A stretch of 64,000 bases of DNA from assembly GCA_013397845.1 (NCBI GenBank), contig VZTG01006027.1, forward strand, positions 758,278-822,277. The letters run 5' to 3'. Within the stretch, counting starts at the first letter, position 1; every line of letters starts with the position of its first letter. The DNA comes from Melanocharis versteri. Its lineage: Eukaryota > Chordata > Aves > Passeriformes > Melanocharitidae. The translations under genes were made by a program, and so were the position numbers. The notes beneath the pieces were generated by a model. The model had not been told where the DNA came from, did not search any database, and saw nothing but the letters and a program-made list of their open reading frames with translations. Positions 48,261-61,976 of the stretch are shown here, in pieces.

Positions 48261-51200
48261 AAAGAGAGTTCATAAGGTTTTTCAAATGTGTGCAGAGACA
48301 TTTTGTCTCAACTGTCTTGTCCCTAAGCTTCTGCTGTATTTATGTTGAACTTGAATAAATAAGCACATTGCTCTTTAGCTGGCAGTTACCTGTAATCTTC
48401 CATCCTTCCACGGTGGGTTTTGCATTGTTGTTTGTTTGTTTTTAAGGAAAGCTCCAAAGCTGCCATGCCCAAGCCAGGGTGAGGCTGTGCCCAGGTTCAG
48501 GTGTGGGCCTTTCAAACAGGGAGGGGGTAGAGAGTTCTAGAGAGGGGAAAAAAAAGGCAAAGCCTGTTTCTTGAGAAATGGTGCCTAGGTTTATTCTACA
48601 TTTGTTTAAGCAGTGGTAAAGAAGAGGAGAATGCTTGCAGCAATTAATAGTTGTTGCCAGTTGTGAGCATACAGAAACCCAGAGGAAATGTACCTCTGAA
48701 TCAGGAGCATAAAACACAGGACTGTTTCTAGCAGTATCTAACAAGGGAAACGATTTCTGCTGAAAAAAGCAAATGTGCTGCACAAGTCAGGGACACTGAG
48801 GGGATGCTGTGGACTTCTTCACATCAGCATGAATCAAAAAGTATAAAGCCTTCTGACTGGTACTGCGTGTTCTCTGGATTTGGCATAACTGATGAATGGA
48901 GGTAAACTGGCAACATTTAGTGCTTATAAGCAGATGTTTCAATCAAATATGGGCTATGTCCCCACTCCTGTTCCAGCATCCCAGAACCCCTCTTTGGACT
49001 AAGGAGCAGAATAAGTTTTAATCTTAGCTTTGGAGAGGCTGAATTAAAGATCAATAAATTACTAACTTTCTAGATCAATTAGGCATGAGTTCATCCTTAG
49101 TTCAAGTTATTTACTTCTCTATTGAGAATGGACTTAGGTGAAGTTTCAGCATCATTTTGCTGGGTATGTGCTTATGTAGGTAAATAACTTCAGTGAAAAA
49201 TGAGTCTCACAAAGAAGCATCTTAAGTTTGCTAGTTTATATTTCCACACTAGACTATCTCTGAATGCTTTTGTGGAGTAAATCCCAACATATGGCCCAAA
49301 GTTGATTATAAAATACAGACACTTCTGTGTGGTTATCTGGCTCCATTCTTCTCCCAGCTCGGTAATGGCCATAACTGTTCTGTCTGACAGCTGTGCAGTG
49401 ACTGTACAAAACGAGACAGTGGATCCAGTCCAGCTCCCAGAGTGCCAGCATCTGCACTCGTTGGCTCCAGTTTGCTTTTGGCAGTCCTGACTGGGAAACC
49501 ATGGATTCATTCAGCAGAGAGAATGGAGCTGAGTCTGACCCTTAGAGGAGCTGCTGCTGGGTCGGTGGAGACCCACGCTGGTGTGTTAGGAAAGTTCACA
49601 CCTTCAGGCCTCCTGCTGTGTTTTCCTGTGTGTAAATATGACTTCAGCATCCTGGAATACCAATACAAGAGCAGGGCCACTTTCTCTGAAGCCTCTGTGT
49701 CACAGTGGAGTGGCCCGTGGGGTTGGTCACCTCTAATGCAGGCTTTGTCTTTGCTGCAGAAACAGAGAAAGAGGGAAGAGTTCCCATAAGCAAAGTTAGA
49801 GAACAAGAAACCAGGCTGCAGTCAGTGGGGAGGTGGAAACAGGGAGTTCATGGTATGGAAGGGACAGAAGAGGAGAAGGAAATCTCCTATACCCTCATGT
49901 TGCTTCTTTTGGATTATGATCTCGTTGCTGCCTCCTGCTAGTCCAGCTTGCTCCTGTGTGACCCTTAATTTCCAGTCTTTCCCTTCTCCACTCACTTTTT
50001 TATTTCCTTTCCTGGTTACTGTGGGTTGTACTGAGGGATGAAAAAAGCAGGACATCATATGTGCTTTGATACTGGATAGCATTCATGACACATGGGCTCA
50101 AAAAACAGAGCTAGGGGCTTTACGGAAATGATAAATATTTACTTCCTGTCCTGAATTGGTCACATTTCTTAAGCAGAAGATTCCTGACCAAATCCTTAAC
50201 TGTGGTGGTTTTCAGAGGACTTTTGCCTCCCAATTGTTTCCTCATCCAAGGTAACAGGAAAGAATATTGAAGAGCACCATCCTGAGCTGCTGTTCAGGCT
50301 GGCACCCTTTAGCTACCTTTAGCTGAGGCTCTTGAGCCCAGTGTAGCTTATTTTCTCTAGTTCTGTTAAGTGGTAGCATTTATTATCTGCCAGGTGCTGG
50401 TAAGTTGTGTGATTACAGCAGCTTGTTTGTCTTTGCCCTCTAGCTCAGATGGCTCTTGTGGGCCTCGATAAGTGAAGAAACACCATCTGGCTGCTGCTGC
50501 AGGATGCTGGGAGATTTCCATCTTTCAGTTCTTTCGAGCTGGAGTATTTTTTTACATTTTAGAAAGCCTAGGGACACTTCCAGCTCTGTTTTCCCCTTGT
50601 TTCCTTCCGAGCTGAAGAATGTCTCATACCCTCTTATTTACAGCCGCTTGCTCCAGGCAGGCGTTGTCAGAGAGCATTAAGTGCTGGGAGCTGACAGAGC
50701 TTTTCAGGGTTCCTGCCTCCCTGCTCTCCTGGTGACTCGGAGGGGAGGATCCTGCTGGTAGCTCGGTGAAATGTCTGACAGGGAATTGTTTCTCTGAAAC
50801 GCTGCAGATGTTATGTGGCTGAGCAGAGGTGGGTGTTCTGTAATTCCCCGCACACTGAGCACGTACGTCTGTTGTCAGGAGGAAAAACCCATCTTCGATG
50901 AGGTGTGTGTGTGTCAAATGAATAGTTATATAATAGCAGCTCAGATCTGACCGGGCTTTTGGGTCTAAATTAGTATTTACACCAAGAGGGAGAGAGGGAA
51001 ATAGATGTAATGGTTATTGCTGTGCAGAGCTGAAGGTAGCAGGGAGACAGCTGGGGGAGCAGCAATATTTGGGCAGGTCGATTCTCATCCCTCTACCTCC
51101 CCTGCAGCTGCATTAAAAATGTTTTTTTATAAAATCCCTGTTGTCAGTCTAATGAGGCAATGTTATGTACCCATCTCTGTGTATTAGCTGCATAATTATA

Positions 51201-53330
51201 GGCAGTGTAATTTCAAGAAATATCAAGTGCAATAAGATAAATGGGAGAATTGCTCAGGGCAGAGAGGGTTGAAGGGGAGCTCTGTGGGTGGGAGATGTTT
51301 GTTCCTTTGCGTATGTAATGCTGGCTGCAAACCACCTTCACAGGTTGTTTTTTCCCCATCCACCCTCCAGTGGAGAAAAACAGGGTATTATTTTCCCTTG
51401 AGAGATGTGAAGTGTTTGAGGCTTCCCCCATCCCCTCGTGGTAGAGGCTCCTGGTGGCACAGTGTGAAGGAACTGCTTGAAATGGAGCTCCTGCAGCCCT
51501 GAGTGTATCTGTGGTTCTGCCGTCAGGCTCCTCCGGGGTGAGGATTAAAGCTGGCTGGGGGAATGACAGAGCTGTTTTGTTGCAGCTTCTGGGATTTCAA
51601 AGTTTGTTTTGGTTCAATGTTGCAACAAAAGGAAAAGATTTTGAATGTTGTTTGCAACATAAGCCTGTGTTGAAACACCTCATTTTGGACAGCATGGGTG
51701 AGGAGCAGCCGAGCAGCTGCCAGATGTAAAATGGCTGGAGACAGCTCTGTGCTACAAGAGCAGAGTCTGGGCTGTATTTTATTTGCCCAGCCTTTTTCTT
51801 TAACACAGCAGTCTTGGCATCAGAGAAAATTACATTCTTGCTTTGTTGGCCAAAAATAGCCACCTAACAGCCACCTCCAGAAAGAGTTTTCTCCTTAATG
51901 CTGTATGGGTAGTTTTGTGATGTGCACCATCACCTTTGCTGAGGTGCAGGAGCTGCAGTGGAGAAGATTCCACATTTGTGGCCTCTGTGTAGGTTTGTGT
52001 TGCATTGAAGTCTCTGTGAAATTGCATCCCTAAGGTTGCAGCACATGCCAATATCTTACACTCATAAACCTCTTGAAGCTGAGAGATTAGTGATATGAAT
52101 AAGTCTTGGCCAGATAGAGGATTTAGAGGGGAGGAGGATGAACTGCATTTAATAAAATAGTACATCTCTCTCCAACCAGCAAGCTCCAGTATTCTGCTTG
52201 GAGCTGTCTTGCCCAACCACAACAGTTTACAAGAGCTGAAACAATCATAGGTGCAGTGTGATTGCAGGTTTGTGATATGGAGGTTTAGTTGAGCAATACT
52301 CTTCCACTGTGGACAAAACAACCTGCAATTTTAACAGCACATTAAGGAGTTTTTAGTTTTCAGGCAGTACAAGCTATGACAAATCGTGATTTGTTCAATT
52401 AAAATCAATAACAATGCAAGCTAAATAAAAGATTTAACAGCAGGTGGGTGGTTTAGCTGGTAAATTGATTTCCTTTGGGTGCAGGTGAATGTGCATCACA
52501 GTGCCTCTGTCATTAAATAATTTCTGTGGTGAGAGACACAAGCAGCTTTATTAATGTGAGTATTCTTGTGGACATCTAACATAAATCAATGCCTGCTGGA
52601 AAACTTTGTGTAATTGGTTAGAGAGATGTCAAAGCAATATATTAGAGAGTAGTTTATTAATCTTTGAAAAGTGGATTAAAAAGTATGCTGACTGGGGATA
52701 AGTATTCATACTGTCCTTTTCAGAATAAAATCAAAATAAAGTTTACACAGGCTTAAGAAAAAAAAATTACAGGATTTACAACTCCCTGTGTTGGTGCTAC
52801 TGTGGCTTGAATGCGTGATCAAAACCAAGACTGTATTGTTTTAGTGGCACAACTGAACAAAGTTCTGGATACTTCACATTTGGTAATAGTTTTCAACTGT
52901 GGAAAGATCACAAAGTAACTGGGATATTGTGAATCAAGCTGGTTAATAATACACCAGAAGTGATAAGATATGAGACTGAAAAGTCCCTGAGTCTTTACCT
53001 TCCTTATCTCTTATCACTCTCCTTAATAGTTATAGTTTTAGATTAAGTAACCTCTCATATCATAAAATAATTTACGGTTTATTGGTGCACGATACAGTTT
53101 GGCTTCCTACTGCCATTTATTGAGCTTTCAAAAATGTCAAAGGTCAGCTTTTTTATTTTGTCCCTTGTAGCAAGTGCTTTTCAATTCACAAGTGAGAATG
53201 TTTTTACTTAAAAGATACTGATACTCACTTTCCTGATCGAGGTTTAGGAGAGGATAAGCCAGAGCAGAGGACTGTCAGTCTAGCAGGCAGGATTAGGCAC
53301 CAGACACATTTTATTCAGGTTGCTGTGCTC
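48261..53330. other. Unique intronic sequence
   Basis: No exon or recognised repeat except a short (GT)6 at 50903-50914. About 51120-51240 and 52330-52690 are AT-rich, low in CpG and rich in TAAT/ATTA motifs, and look like conserved non-coding DNA. A 163-codon frame on the - strand (51830-52321) has no recognisable similarity. Confidence 0.55.
50903..50914. repeat. Short (GT)6 microsatellite
   Basis: Six uninterrupted GT steps. Confidence 0.85.
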
Positions 53331-53335
53331 TTCTC

Positions 53336-53395
53336 TGTGGCTTTAAGAGCTCATTGCTCACCTCAGTTTCCTCCTCTGCAAAATGGAAAGAAGAC
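53336..53395 (+). mobile_element. Possible MIR-like SINE fragment
   Basis: CACCTCAGTTTCCTCCTCTG followed directly by CAAAATGGAAAG closely matches the best-conserved MIR block (CTCAGTTTCCTCATCTGTAAAATGGGGA). It is preceded at the right distance by GTGGCTTTAAGAGCTCA, resembling GTGACCTTGGGCAAGTCA. Little matches beyond this, so the copy is short. Confidence 0.5.
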
Positions 53396-56300
53396 TCAAC
53401 CACGTACTTTCCTTACTGTGGCTCTGCTAGTTAAACATTTTTAAAGATTTAGGGGATGGTAAGTCTTCAACGTTAATAATTAACCTGCCTCTCTAACTGT
53501 CCTGTACTGTAGCTTTCACTTCTCCAATTCTGCATTTTTCTTTCATCGTTCATCTTCGTGACTTCCACCATTTCTTGTTCTCACTGCAGGGAAGAACAAA
53601 CTTTCCCTGGCTCTAGGGGACCCTGCAGGGTTGTGTCAGCCCAAATAATCCCAGAGCCTGGTGCTGTGGGAGCTTCAGCCAGGCTCTGGCTGGGCAAGGT
53701 GGGCTTTCCTTGGCAGTCAGGGAAAACAGACCTGGGGAGCTGGGGCTGCTGGAGGTGGGAGGCAGGAGGGAGATAGTTCTGGTCCTGCCTCTCCCTTCAG
53801 TTTCTCTGTTGAGTGGGTGCAGCCAGCATGTTTTGACTGCTTGATTTCAGTTTGGTGAGATGGTGGAATATAGAAGTTTATTTTTTTTTCTTGTTATTTT
53901 CCTTGTTTTCCAACTTGCTGGGTTTTGTTGGGGGTGGTGGTTGGTGTATACAACACTGTGCTGTGCTCTAGAGATCCCAGCTCTGTTTTCAGTCCTTGTT
54001 TTACTGAGAAACATTCTAGTTATCATACTGGAACATGAGAATACAGTGCAAACTCCTCTAATTGCTTGTGGCAGATCTCCACCTGAAGGAGAAGCTTGAA
54101 GTGCTCAATGACAATAGACTCATCCTCTGATGGGAGATTCTGCACATATTTCCAAATCCTCTGTCAGTTTGTGGATCGTATTAGTATTGATTAAAAGCTG
54201 TTGTGTGGTGCAAAGCCTTGAGCAGGGGTTCAGGATGACGATGGTGGTGTCTGATTCTCTGAATACAAAATTGGTGTTAATGAAAACATTTCTGGAGCCT
54301 GTGGAGTTAAGATCACAAAGGGGAACAAGAGTTCTGAGTCTCAGCTGTTCTCACACACAGCAGATGGTTAACTTGCCTTCTAAATCTTTGCACAAATTGA
54401 GTAAATTCTCAGGACTATCCATGATCTTTCAACCCATTCCCAACTTTTTTCTGCACGCTGGGAAAAAAGTAATTTGCAAATCAGATCCAGGCTGTGGAAA
54501 AGGAAGGATTTTGCAACTGTGAGAAAGCGTGAGTCAGAAATAAGACCTCAGGTTCCACTTGCATTTTTCCTGCTGCAGGGTGGTTTGCTGGAAGCTGGGA
54601 ATCCTGTCCTTGAGGCAGCAGGGAAGTGAACTTTTTAATGCCTCTTTTCTGATAGTCTCAGATGAAGTGCAGCATAGAAATGCTTAGTCTTGACGTTCTT
54701 CAAATTATCCCAGCAACACCGTGAGAAATAATGTTGTTCTAAGTTATCCTTCCTTGTAATATCAGTACTAACTTCAGTTTCTCTGAAATTTTCTGTTTGC
54801 TAGTCTCTCACAGAACCTTGAGTTTTGTTTCAGCATATCTCATGCATTTTCTTTTATTTCCTTCATGAGGAATTCAATTTGCTGCAGCAAAATAATCTCA
54901 GTACTGAAATAATAGATATATTAAAGTTGGAATTACCTTGGTGGCAATAAAGGACAGGTTTTTATTGCTTGCTTATCAGAGGGGGTTTGTGTTTATGAGT
55001 TCACTGAGAAGTAAGTGCATTACATTAGAACTAAATTTACCCACGCTTGGTAACAACAGCACACATAGGTAATCCATAAAGACAGTTCAGATTTATATGG
55101 TAATAGTTTAAAGAAGTTTAAAAAAATAAAAATTAAGGTCTTTAATATTTTTTACTTGACAATGAAGTTGTCAGTAGTATTGATAAAATAGATGAGTAGC
55201 TATTTTTAAAGATTTTCACCAAAAAAACCAAACAACAGCTAGTCAATAGGAAAGCTCTTGTAGATGGAAAGCATTCCTAGTCATCCGAGGAGGAGCTCAG
55301 GCTGCAGCACAGGGAAGGAGGTGTGGTGCTGAGGTGGCAGGATGCTCCTCAGGGCAGAGCTGCTGTCCCACGCAGCATTTCCAGCAGGCCCCAGATTTTT
55401 AGGGCTTGTTTACCAGGAGGAATGACCCCAAAGAGCTCACCACGTGGCTCTCCCAGCAGTTTACCTCAGTTCAGTGTAGTAAAGTGAACTGGAAAAATGC
55501 TCCTTGTCTGAAAGGAATATCACACATATAAATTCAGATTCTGCAGCAATTTGGAGTCATTTCCGTCTGCACTCAGGCCGTAAGAATTGTGAGGAGCTGT
55601 GGCCAAATTGCCTTTGGGTTTAGCAGAGCTCTGAAGAAGGGTTTGTGTTGGCAGTGTGGCAGCAGAATCATAGGAAGATTCTGTTCAGCTTGTGAGAAAA
55701 ATGTTGTGTTGATTGCTTTTGGTGGTGGCACAGAAGAGGAGTGAGTTTGATGCTCTTGAAACCTAGTGAATATCACTGCAGCAGTTTGGATAATACTGAT
55801 TAAAATCCATCTCTGTCTCTTAGGTAGAAACGAATGTTTCTTGTTCCAGACTGTATAGCTCAGCAAAGTCAAGTGTTGTCAGCAACAGATTATAGGCCCC
55901 AAGTGTTTTATTGTTAGATCTTGTAAAAAGTAGAGGGAAAGAACAGACCACTTTACGAGGTAATTTCATTTTTCAGGTTAATTTATATCTGATGTGCTAG
56001 AGCTTTTAGAAGGAGCAGTCACATGTCAGGATTAGAAGCATAGTTTGACCAGGACTGTATAGTGTAAAGTGGTGAGTGAGTAGTTGGGCTGTTTCTATTG
56101 AATTTTTTAAAAGTCATTGTTCACCTAGTTCTGTGATAGTACTGACAGCTGCTTTGTGATCTGAAAAACCTGATTTGAATAAAAAAATCAAGACGGTTGT
56201 TTGCTTGTGTTGAGTAACTTCACCAGCCCTATTCCCTGAAGCAGAGGAGTCTTTAGTTAGCGTGAGGTTCAGCTTGGCAACTCAGCAGCTCAGCGCCTGA

Positions 56301-57260
56301 AATTCTTCTGGTCCTTTGCAATTTAGGAATTTTCATGTATGAATGTAGGAAGGCATTTAATTGCAATTGTTTTGGGTAACAGCATGAGTAACCACTCAAG
56401 ACACCTGCTCCTCTGTCCCCATCTGGCTGCTGTCTATGTGAGTACTTTTCAGTGCCTCTGCTGTAAACTTATGGATGGAAGATGATCTAATAATGATATC
56501 AACTGTTAAGCATCAATTAATTAGAAGACTGTTAATTAAGTTCATTGAAGTTATGGGCAGTAAGTTGCATCCAACCTATTCTGTTTGAGGGGGCTATTGT
56601 TGCTTTGCCAGTAAGAGAGTAAGGCTGTGGTGTGGGACAGAACAACCACAGAAGGAGGAATAACTCATTTTGTGCGGAGAAGTGTGGCTTTTGAAGGAGC
56701 TTTAGTGACTGGTCAAACAAAAATACTCACTTTTGCTTGCTTCAGAAATGCCCTCTTTCATGCAACATGACCTGATGTTTTTAGACAACTCTCGGCAGAA
56801 GGCAGACATAAGGGAATCTGAGTTCTTTTCTGTTTTGTTACGTGGTGCTTGCTTTCATTTGTTAATTCGGTTAACCAAACCACCAGCAGCAGGCACGCTC
56901 TCCCTGTGATTCCGGTGGCTGTGCAGGCACACCACGCTCATTCCTGGTGGCTCTTGACCCCGGTGTTGCCACTGGGCTGCAGGGAGCAGCACAGGAGCAC
57001 ACGGGGGACAGGGAGTCCCCACTGCCACGCTGGGCCACCGACCCGAGCGGGTGGGCACGGCTCAGGGCCGGGGTTTGTCCAGCTCGGCACAGCTGGGCAG
57101 GGAATTGTTTCCATATGCTCTGCTTTAAAGGCAGGCTTCTGCTTTCAAGGGCAGGCAAGGAGGAAGCAAATCTACAAAGTCTGAGCAATGTAGCTTTAAT
57201 TGGAGTTATGCATCTTGATGGAGCAGAGGTAAAAAGGAGGAGACCGCATGGTGTAACCTG
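53396..57260. other. Unique intronic sequence
   Basis: No exon or repeat recognised. A TAATTA-rich spot lies at 56514-56540 (CAATTAATTAG, then GTTAATTAAGTT). About 56880-57140 is GC-rich with overlapping chance ORFs on both strands. Confidence 0.6.
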
Positions 57261-57271
57261 TATTTTTGTTA

Positions 57272-57350
57272 AGTTCCCTGATAAGCCATTGATTTGATAA
57301 GAAATACTGCTCCATTGGCTGAGCTTGCAGGGTGCAGTTCCCTGATAAGC
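57272..57350. promoter_or_regulatory. Candidate GATA-factor motif cluster
   Basis: An exact 15-bp direct repeat, AGTTCCCTGATAAGC, occurs at 57272-57286 and 57336-57350, each carrying a TGATAAG core. A third core, TTGATAAGAA, lies between them at 57294-57303. Three good GATA cores in about 80 bases, two in identical context, suggest a regulatory element. Function is inference. Confidence 0.3.
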
Positions 57351-59474
57351 ATGTGTTTACTGTCTGCCATAAATGCCTGAAGTGACAGTTTATGGTGGGT
57401 TGGATTGGATGTTTTAAATGCTGAGTGGCTGCATCATAACTGTGCTTTCACAGGCGAGCTTGCACTCAGGTTGATTGAAGTAACAGGCTGAACTGTGATG
57501 TTCATTTCTCCTGGGAGCAGAGCAGTTGGACCCAGGGTAATGCACAGCCCCTGCAGATATTATACAATAGGAACCCATTAGAGCACAATATCCAGCCCAA
57601 ATAACCTCCCAAAAAAGCCTTGCAGGAGGAACACAAAGATAATGTGTATTTTGATACAAACTCCATGTCTTTTGCAGCTAGATGATCACTTTCTTTCTAT
57701 GTGGTAGACGCTCATGCTGTCCAGATCTTGATGTCACCTCCTTTAGAGCAAAATTCATACACATCCAGATCCTCATACCCAGTGAATCAAACTGATGGGT
57801 TTCCTTGATGTCAGAGACCCAATGTTTTCCCAATCACAGGTATTCAGGGATGAGAAAATACTGGTTTTCACAGTGTAAGAGAAAGGAAACAACTTATCTG
57901 TCTTTGGGCTGGTGAAGGCCACCATGGTACATTTGTAGTTCTGTTCCTACCTCTGCTGGGTAATTTTTCTGAAACTTTGGGTATATTTTTTCTGATTAAA
58001 ACTGAAGACACTCTATTATTTCTCTAACCACATTTAAGTCTTGTAATGTAAACAAATTAGTTTAACATTCACATTTCAGACACTGATTTATAGAGGAAAA
58101 TGTGAGTTTGCATCTGGTATGTCTCTTGATTCATTAACTTTTGATTGAATAAAGGATTTGAAATAGGGTGTAAAAGAATTTTCCATCTTTAATGAAGGCA
58201 TTTCTTGGGGTTTGCAGCATCTGGTTGGTTTTTTTTCCCCCCCTGGTGTCCATATACCAAGAAATCTTGAATTCCCTTTCCTGCTTTGGGAAGTTCAACC
58301 TGGGGGAATGGAGCAATTTCTCGAGTTTGCACCGTTCGCTTTCTGTTCGATGAAGACAGCACCTCTGGCACGCCCAGGGACAGCACCAGAGAAGGGACCT
58401 GGCCACAGGCTCCTCCAGGAGCTCTCCTCTGCTCCCTTGGGTGACTCTGCTGGCTCTGGCTGCTCTCTGCTGCCCTTGCAGGTGCTGGGTGTGCCCAGGG
58501 CCATTGCACAAGAGCCGAGCTCGGCTCCCTGGCCTTGTGGGAGCTGTGGGAAGCCCAGGGTAAACTCCTTTGGTTCTACAGCTGCTCTGCCCTGTCCTGT
58601 GTACATAAACGTTATGGGAGACAGGCAAGTTGCTGCTTAGCATCGGAGTCATAGCAATGTCTTAGTAGCTTAATGTCACTTCTCTGCTCCAGCATAAAGA
58701 GAGACATAATTAGGAGTTTGTGTCAAGGCAGTGTCTAGTGTCCAGAGGAAATTGCATCAGATGGACTGATGCTTCTGTCCAGTAGAGGTAGCTGGTTTTG
58801 TTTTGGTTTTGTGTGTCATTTGCCAGCTACATTTAGCATGAATAAGTGTTTTCAGATGTCCCATAAATCAAAGTCTAGCCTGATGTAAAAAGTCTGTTGC
58901 AAGAAAAAATGTAGAAATAGACACTGGATGTTCTGGCCAGCGAATGATTTTGGAAGATGAGCCACTGAGCTAATCCTGCCTTGTGGCATGTGGGTGAGAT
59001 GTTCTAGGTGAAAATCCCACGGGACTACAAAGAACATATTTCTGCTGTGTTACACCCAGTCACGCCAGGGCCGGGGCTGATCCTGCCTCGTGTTTGCTGC
59101 CTATGATTTCCCTCTCCTCTCCCACACAGCAGCTTGTGGCAGATGTAGCCACCGCTTTTAACCATGGACCTTTGTCAAGCCGGGGAAAATGGCCACTTGA
59201 ATTCAGAGGGAAAATAATGATCCTTTTGATTAAGCAAGCTGGCGTTGGTGGCTGGGCTGCGCACGCCGGAGGGGAGAGCTCAAAGGGCACCTGCCTGAAA
59301 CACGAGCGATGGCAGGAAGTGTGCCTGGCTGCAGGAGAGAAAAATTGGCCTTGTGTTTGGAAAGAACAGAGGAAGAGAGATTAGAGGTTAAACTGGAAAG
59401 GGTGTTAAAATATTCTCAGTGTATGATGGCTGTAGCAGTGGATTTAAATTGCTGAAATTACCTTGTCAGGATGC

Positions 59475-59543
59475 CTTATCAGCTGCTGTTCTAGTGATTG
59501 TTTGGTTTAGATAAGAACTGGAGTGCGATAAAACCTTGATAAC
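59475..59543. promoter_or_regulatory. Candidate GATA/E-box motif cluster
   Basis: Four GATA-type cores in about 70 bases: CTTATC (reverse) at 59475-59480 directly abutting an AGCTGC half E-box context, AGATAAGA at 59509-59516, CGATAA at 59526-59531 and TGATAA at 59537-59542. Binding and activity are inference. Confidence 0.25.
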
Positions 59544-61949
59544 AGTTTAGAGATTACAGCTCTTTTGAAACTGCTGGCACTTGCCAGGGGCTCTGAGCTG
59601 CAAGAGCTACACTTGGATTTATTCCACTACATTTTTTTTTTCCCTCCGCCCCCCTTCTCTTCTTTTGTTTCATGTTTTTGTTTAAGTGCTTAAGCTGTTG
59701 TTTTAGATCCTCGTTATTTTGAGCCGTGCCGCCTCTTCTGAGAACTTTTGGGGAACCGTGCATGTGCGTAGTGGAGGGGACCCGTGCTGAGGAGTGGAGG
59801 TGAATGCTGAGGGAGAGAAGAAAAACAAGGTACTGCTGCTCCTCGTGCCATCCGATCTCCCTTCAGGCTCTGAGCTGTGCACAGAGTTTCACAAGCTGTG
59901 GGGATTCGAAAGGCTGGGTCGCACAGCAGGCTTGGGAGCTTTCTCCTGGGTGCTTCCCCAAAGTCCCTCTAACAATCTATTGGTTTACAGCAGTTCATTG
60001 CATGGGGATGTAAAACACCAGCCCTTAAAAATCTACGCTGTGTTTGTGGAATTACATTTGTGTTCTTCATACTGGTTTTGACTGTGTTATCTTTTTGGGT
60101 TTGTGATTTTGTGGGTTATTTTTAAATAGCGACTTGTAACAAGCCTCCAGTTGAGCTCATCCCATCTGCATTCAATGAATGGGACAGAAATACAGTTACA
60201 GAAACCAATGTGATGTTTTTGTCTAGTTCTTATTGAAGGTGATTTATATGGTATGGCAGTATGGCCACATTTTGGTTCTGCCTTTCTTCTAATAAATTAG
60301 GCACTCAGCAGCTCTTGCACGTCTGAAAGCATATGCTGCTTAGTTTTTCAGAATAATTCAAATTGGTTTATTTTTGTGTAAATATAATTTGAAAGGAGGA
60401 AGCAGAGAAACTGTGGAACTTATAAGTACAACAAGGAAAATTCTGAAGTTGTAGGACTATGGTTAGAAAATGGAAATTGAGGTTGAATTTTTGTGGTGAA
60501 AACCCTTTGTAGTGTTTGCTTTCAGATTTCTACTCGTGCTTATTAGGATTAATAGTAAAGCAGTGCATCCAGGCATTCCGTCTCTACTCATGTGTTTTTA
60601 GCCTGTCCAGCCAAAGGATAAAGTTGAAATATTATGAAAAAAGCATGAGGAAGAAATACCGCTGCTGTTGTGTGTACCTGATGATATTCTTGTCCTGTGG
60701 TTATGAGGTGTGGCTCCGCCAGGAGCTGTATTCAACTATTGCTGAAGTTACAGAGAAGTGGAAGATGTTGGTCCTTTCTTATCTTGGTTCCTTGTGCTGT
60801 TCATCCAGCCAAAGAGTCTTGAGATGTCAGGGTGGTTGCAACTCGAACCTGCTTCTTACAGTGTGCTTGAATTTGGTTTTGCATTTTGTTGTGGTTTCTG
60901 CAGCTCAGTGATTTTTTTTTTCCCCTTTAGTAGCAAATCTGGTGTGTCCCCTGTTCCACCAGTCAGCCTGATAACACACTAAGTCTGCTCCAGTTGGCTC
61001 AGGCACAACGTGTTCTACAAAGTCCACAACAAAACTTTGGACCACATAAGTTTGACTATCTGGGGATATGTCAATAATTGCAACACAAAGTACCAGGGGA
61101 AACTGTACTCTGGAATAACAAGACTTTGCTTCATTGTTGGCTTTGTTTTTATTGGTTTTTTCCCTTTGTTTTTAAACTGAAATGTTTCTATTTTTCCTAT
61201 AATATGGGAGGAACTTTTCTGGCAGTTGACTTACTGAGTGTTTGCCCATGTCTGCCTGCAACTGCTGAAACATGTCATCTAAAAGCACCAGTAAGAGAAA
61301 TTTAAGGGATTAATAGTTGTCTATATTAGTATATATCAAAGCGTCGGTTTTAAAATATCACTGCACAGTGACCACCTGAATTCCTTAGTGTTGTACAGGA
61401 GGCCTGTGAAAGAGTAATTTAGCAACAGATGAACTGCAGCAGAAATACAACACTGAACTATTTGAGTTATCAAATCTAATCAAATAATAAGAATGAACAA
61501 ATAAGCTATCCAGCAACCGAGATACTTAATGAGCACTGGTTTAGAGTCTTCTTAATTGTGTTCAGGCACTCATGGGCTGTATTTTCAAGTCTGTGTTTAT
61601 GACTTGAGACTGTACACTTTGTTTTTTCCTCTTAATGAAAGCTCAACATTTCTTTTGTTCCAGCAAATTTCAGAACTTAGAAGATGATGCCAAATTATCA
61701 CATGCCTCACTTCAAAACAAAGAGCTGGCAGCATTGCCTTCCTAGGGGAAACTGGAAGTATCCCAGGCTTGCTCCAGCCGTGCTCTAATTGAGGTTTAAC
61801 GCTCTGTTAGCATCAGCCCAGGGCTGCATCACTCGGGTAGATGTGGGCTGGGGCTGGTGAGAGCCAGCAGTCCCTGGCCTCTGCACCGGGTGGGGATGGT
61901 CAGAGCCGGGAGCTCCGGCAGAACCTGCACAGGGAAAGGGAGGTGGCTT

Positions 61950-61976
61950 TCACCCCCCAGCTCAAGCTGGGGGTGA
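61950..61976. other. Inverted repeat (12-bp stem with one bulged base)
   Basis: TCACCCCCCAGCT at 61950-61962 pairs with AGCTGGGGGTGA at 61965-61976, leaving one unpaired C and almost no loop. It would form a tight cruciform or hairpin. It is too short for a microRNA precursor and may be chance. Confidence 0.6.

Noticed and set aside
51830..52321. 163-codon - strand ORF
   Set aside because: I considered a retroelement remnant, but no reverse transcriptase, gag or other motif is visible.
61664..61745. Exon after TTTCTTTTGTTCCAG with frame KFQNLEDDAKLSHASLQ
   Set aside because: The acceptor is strong, but the protein-like frame is not in the phase required after the FBRSL1 exon. Phase 0 ends after seven codons.
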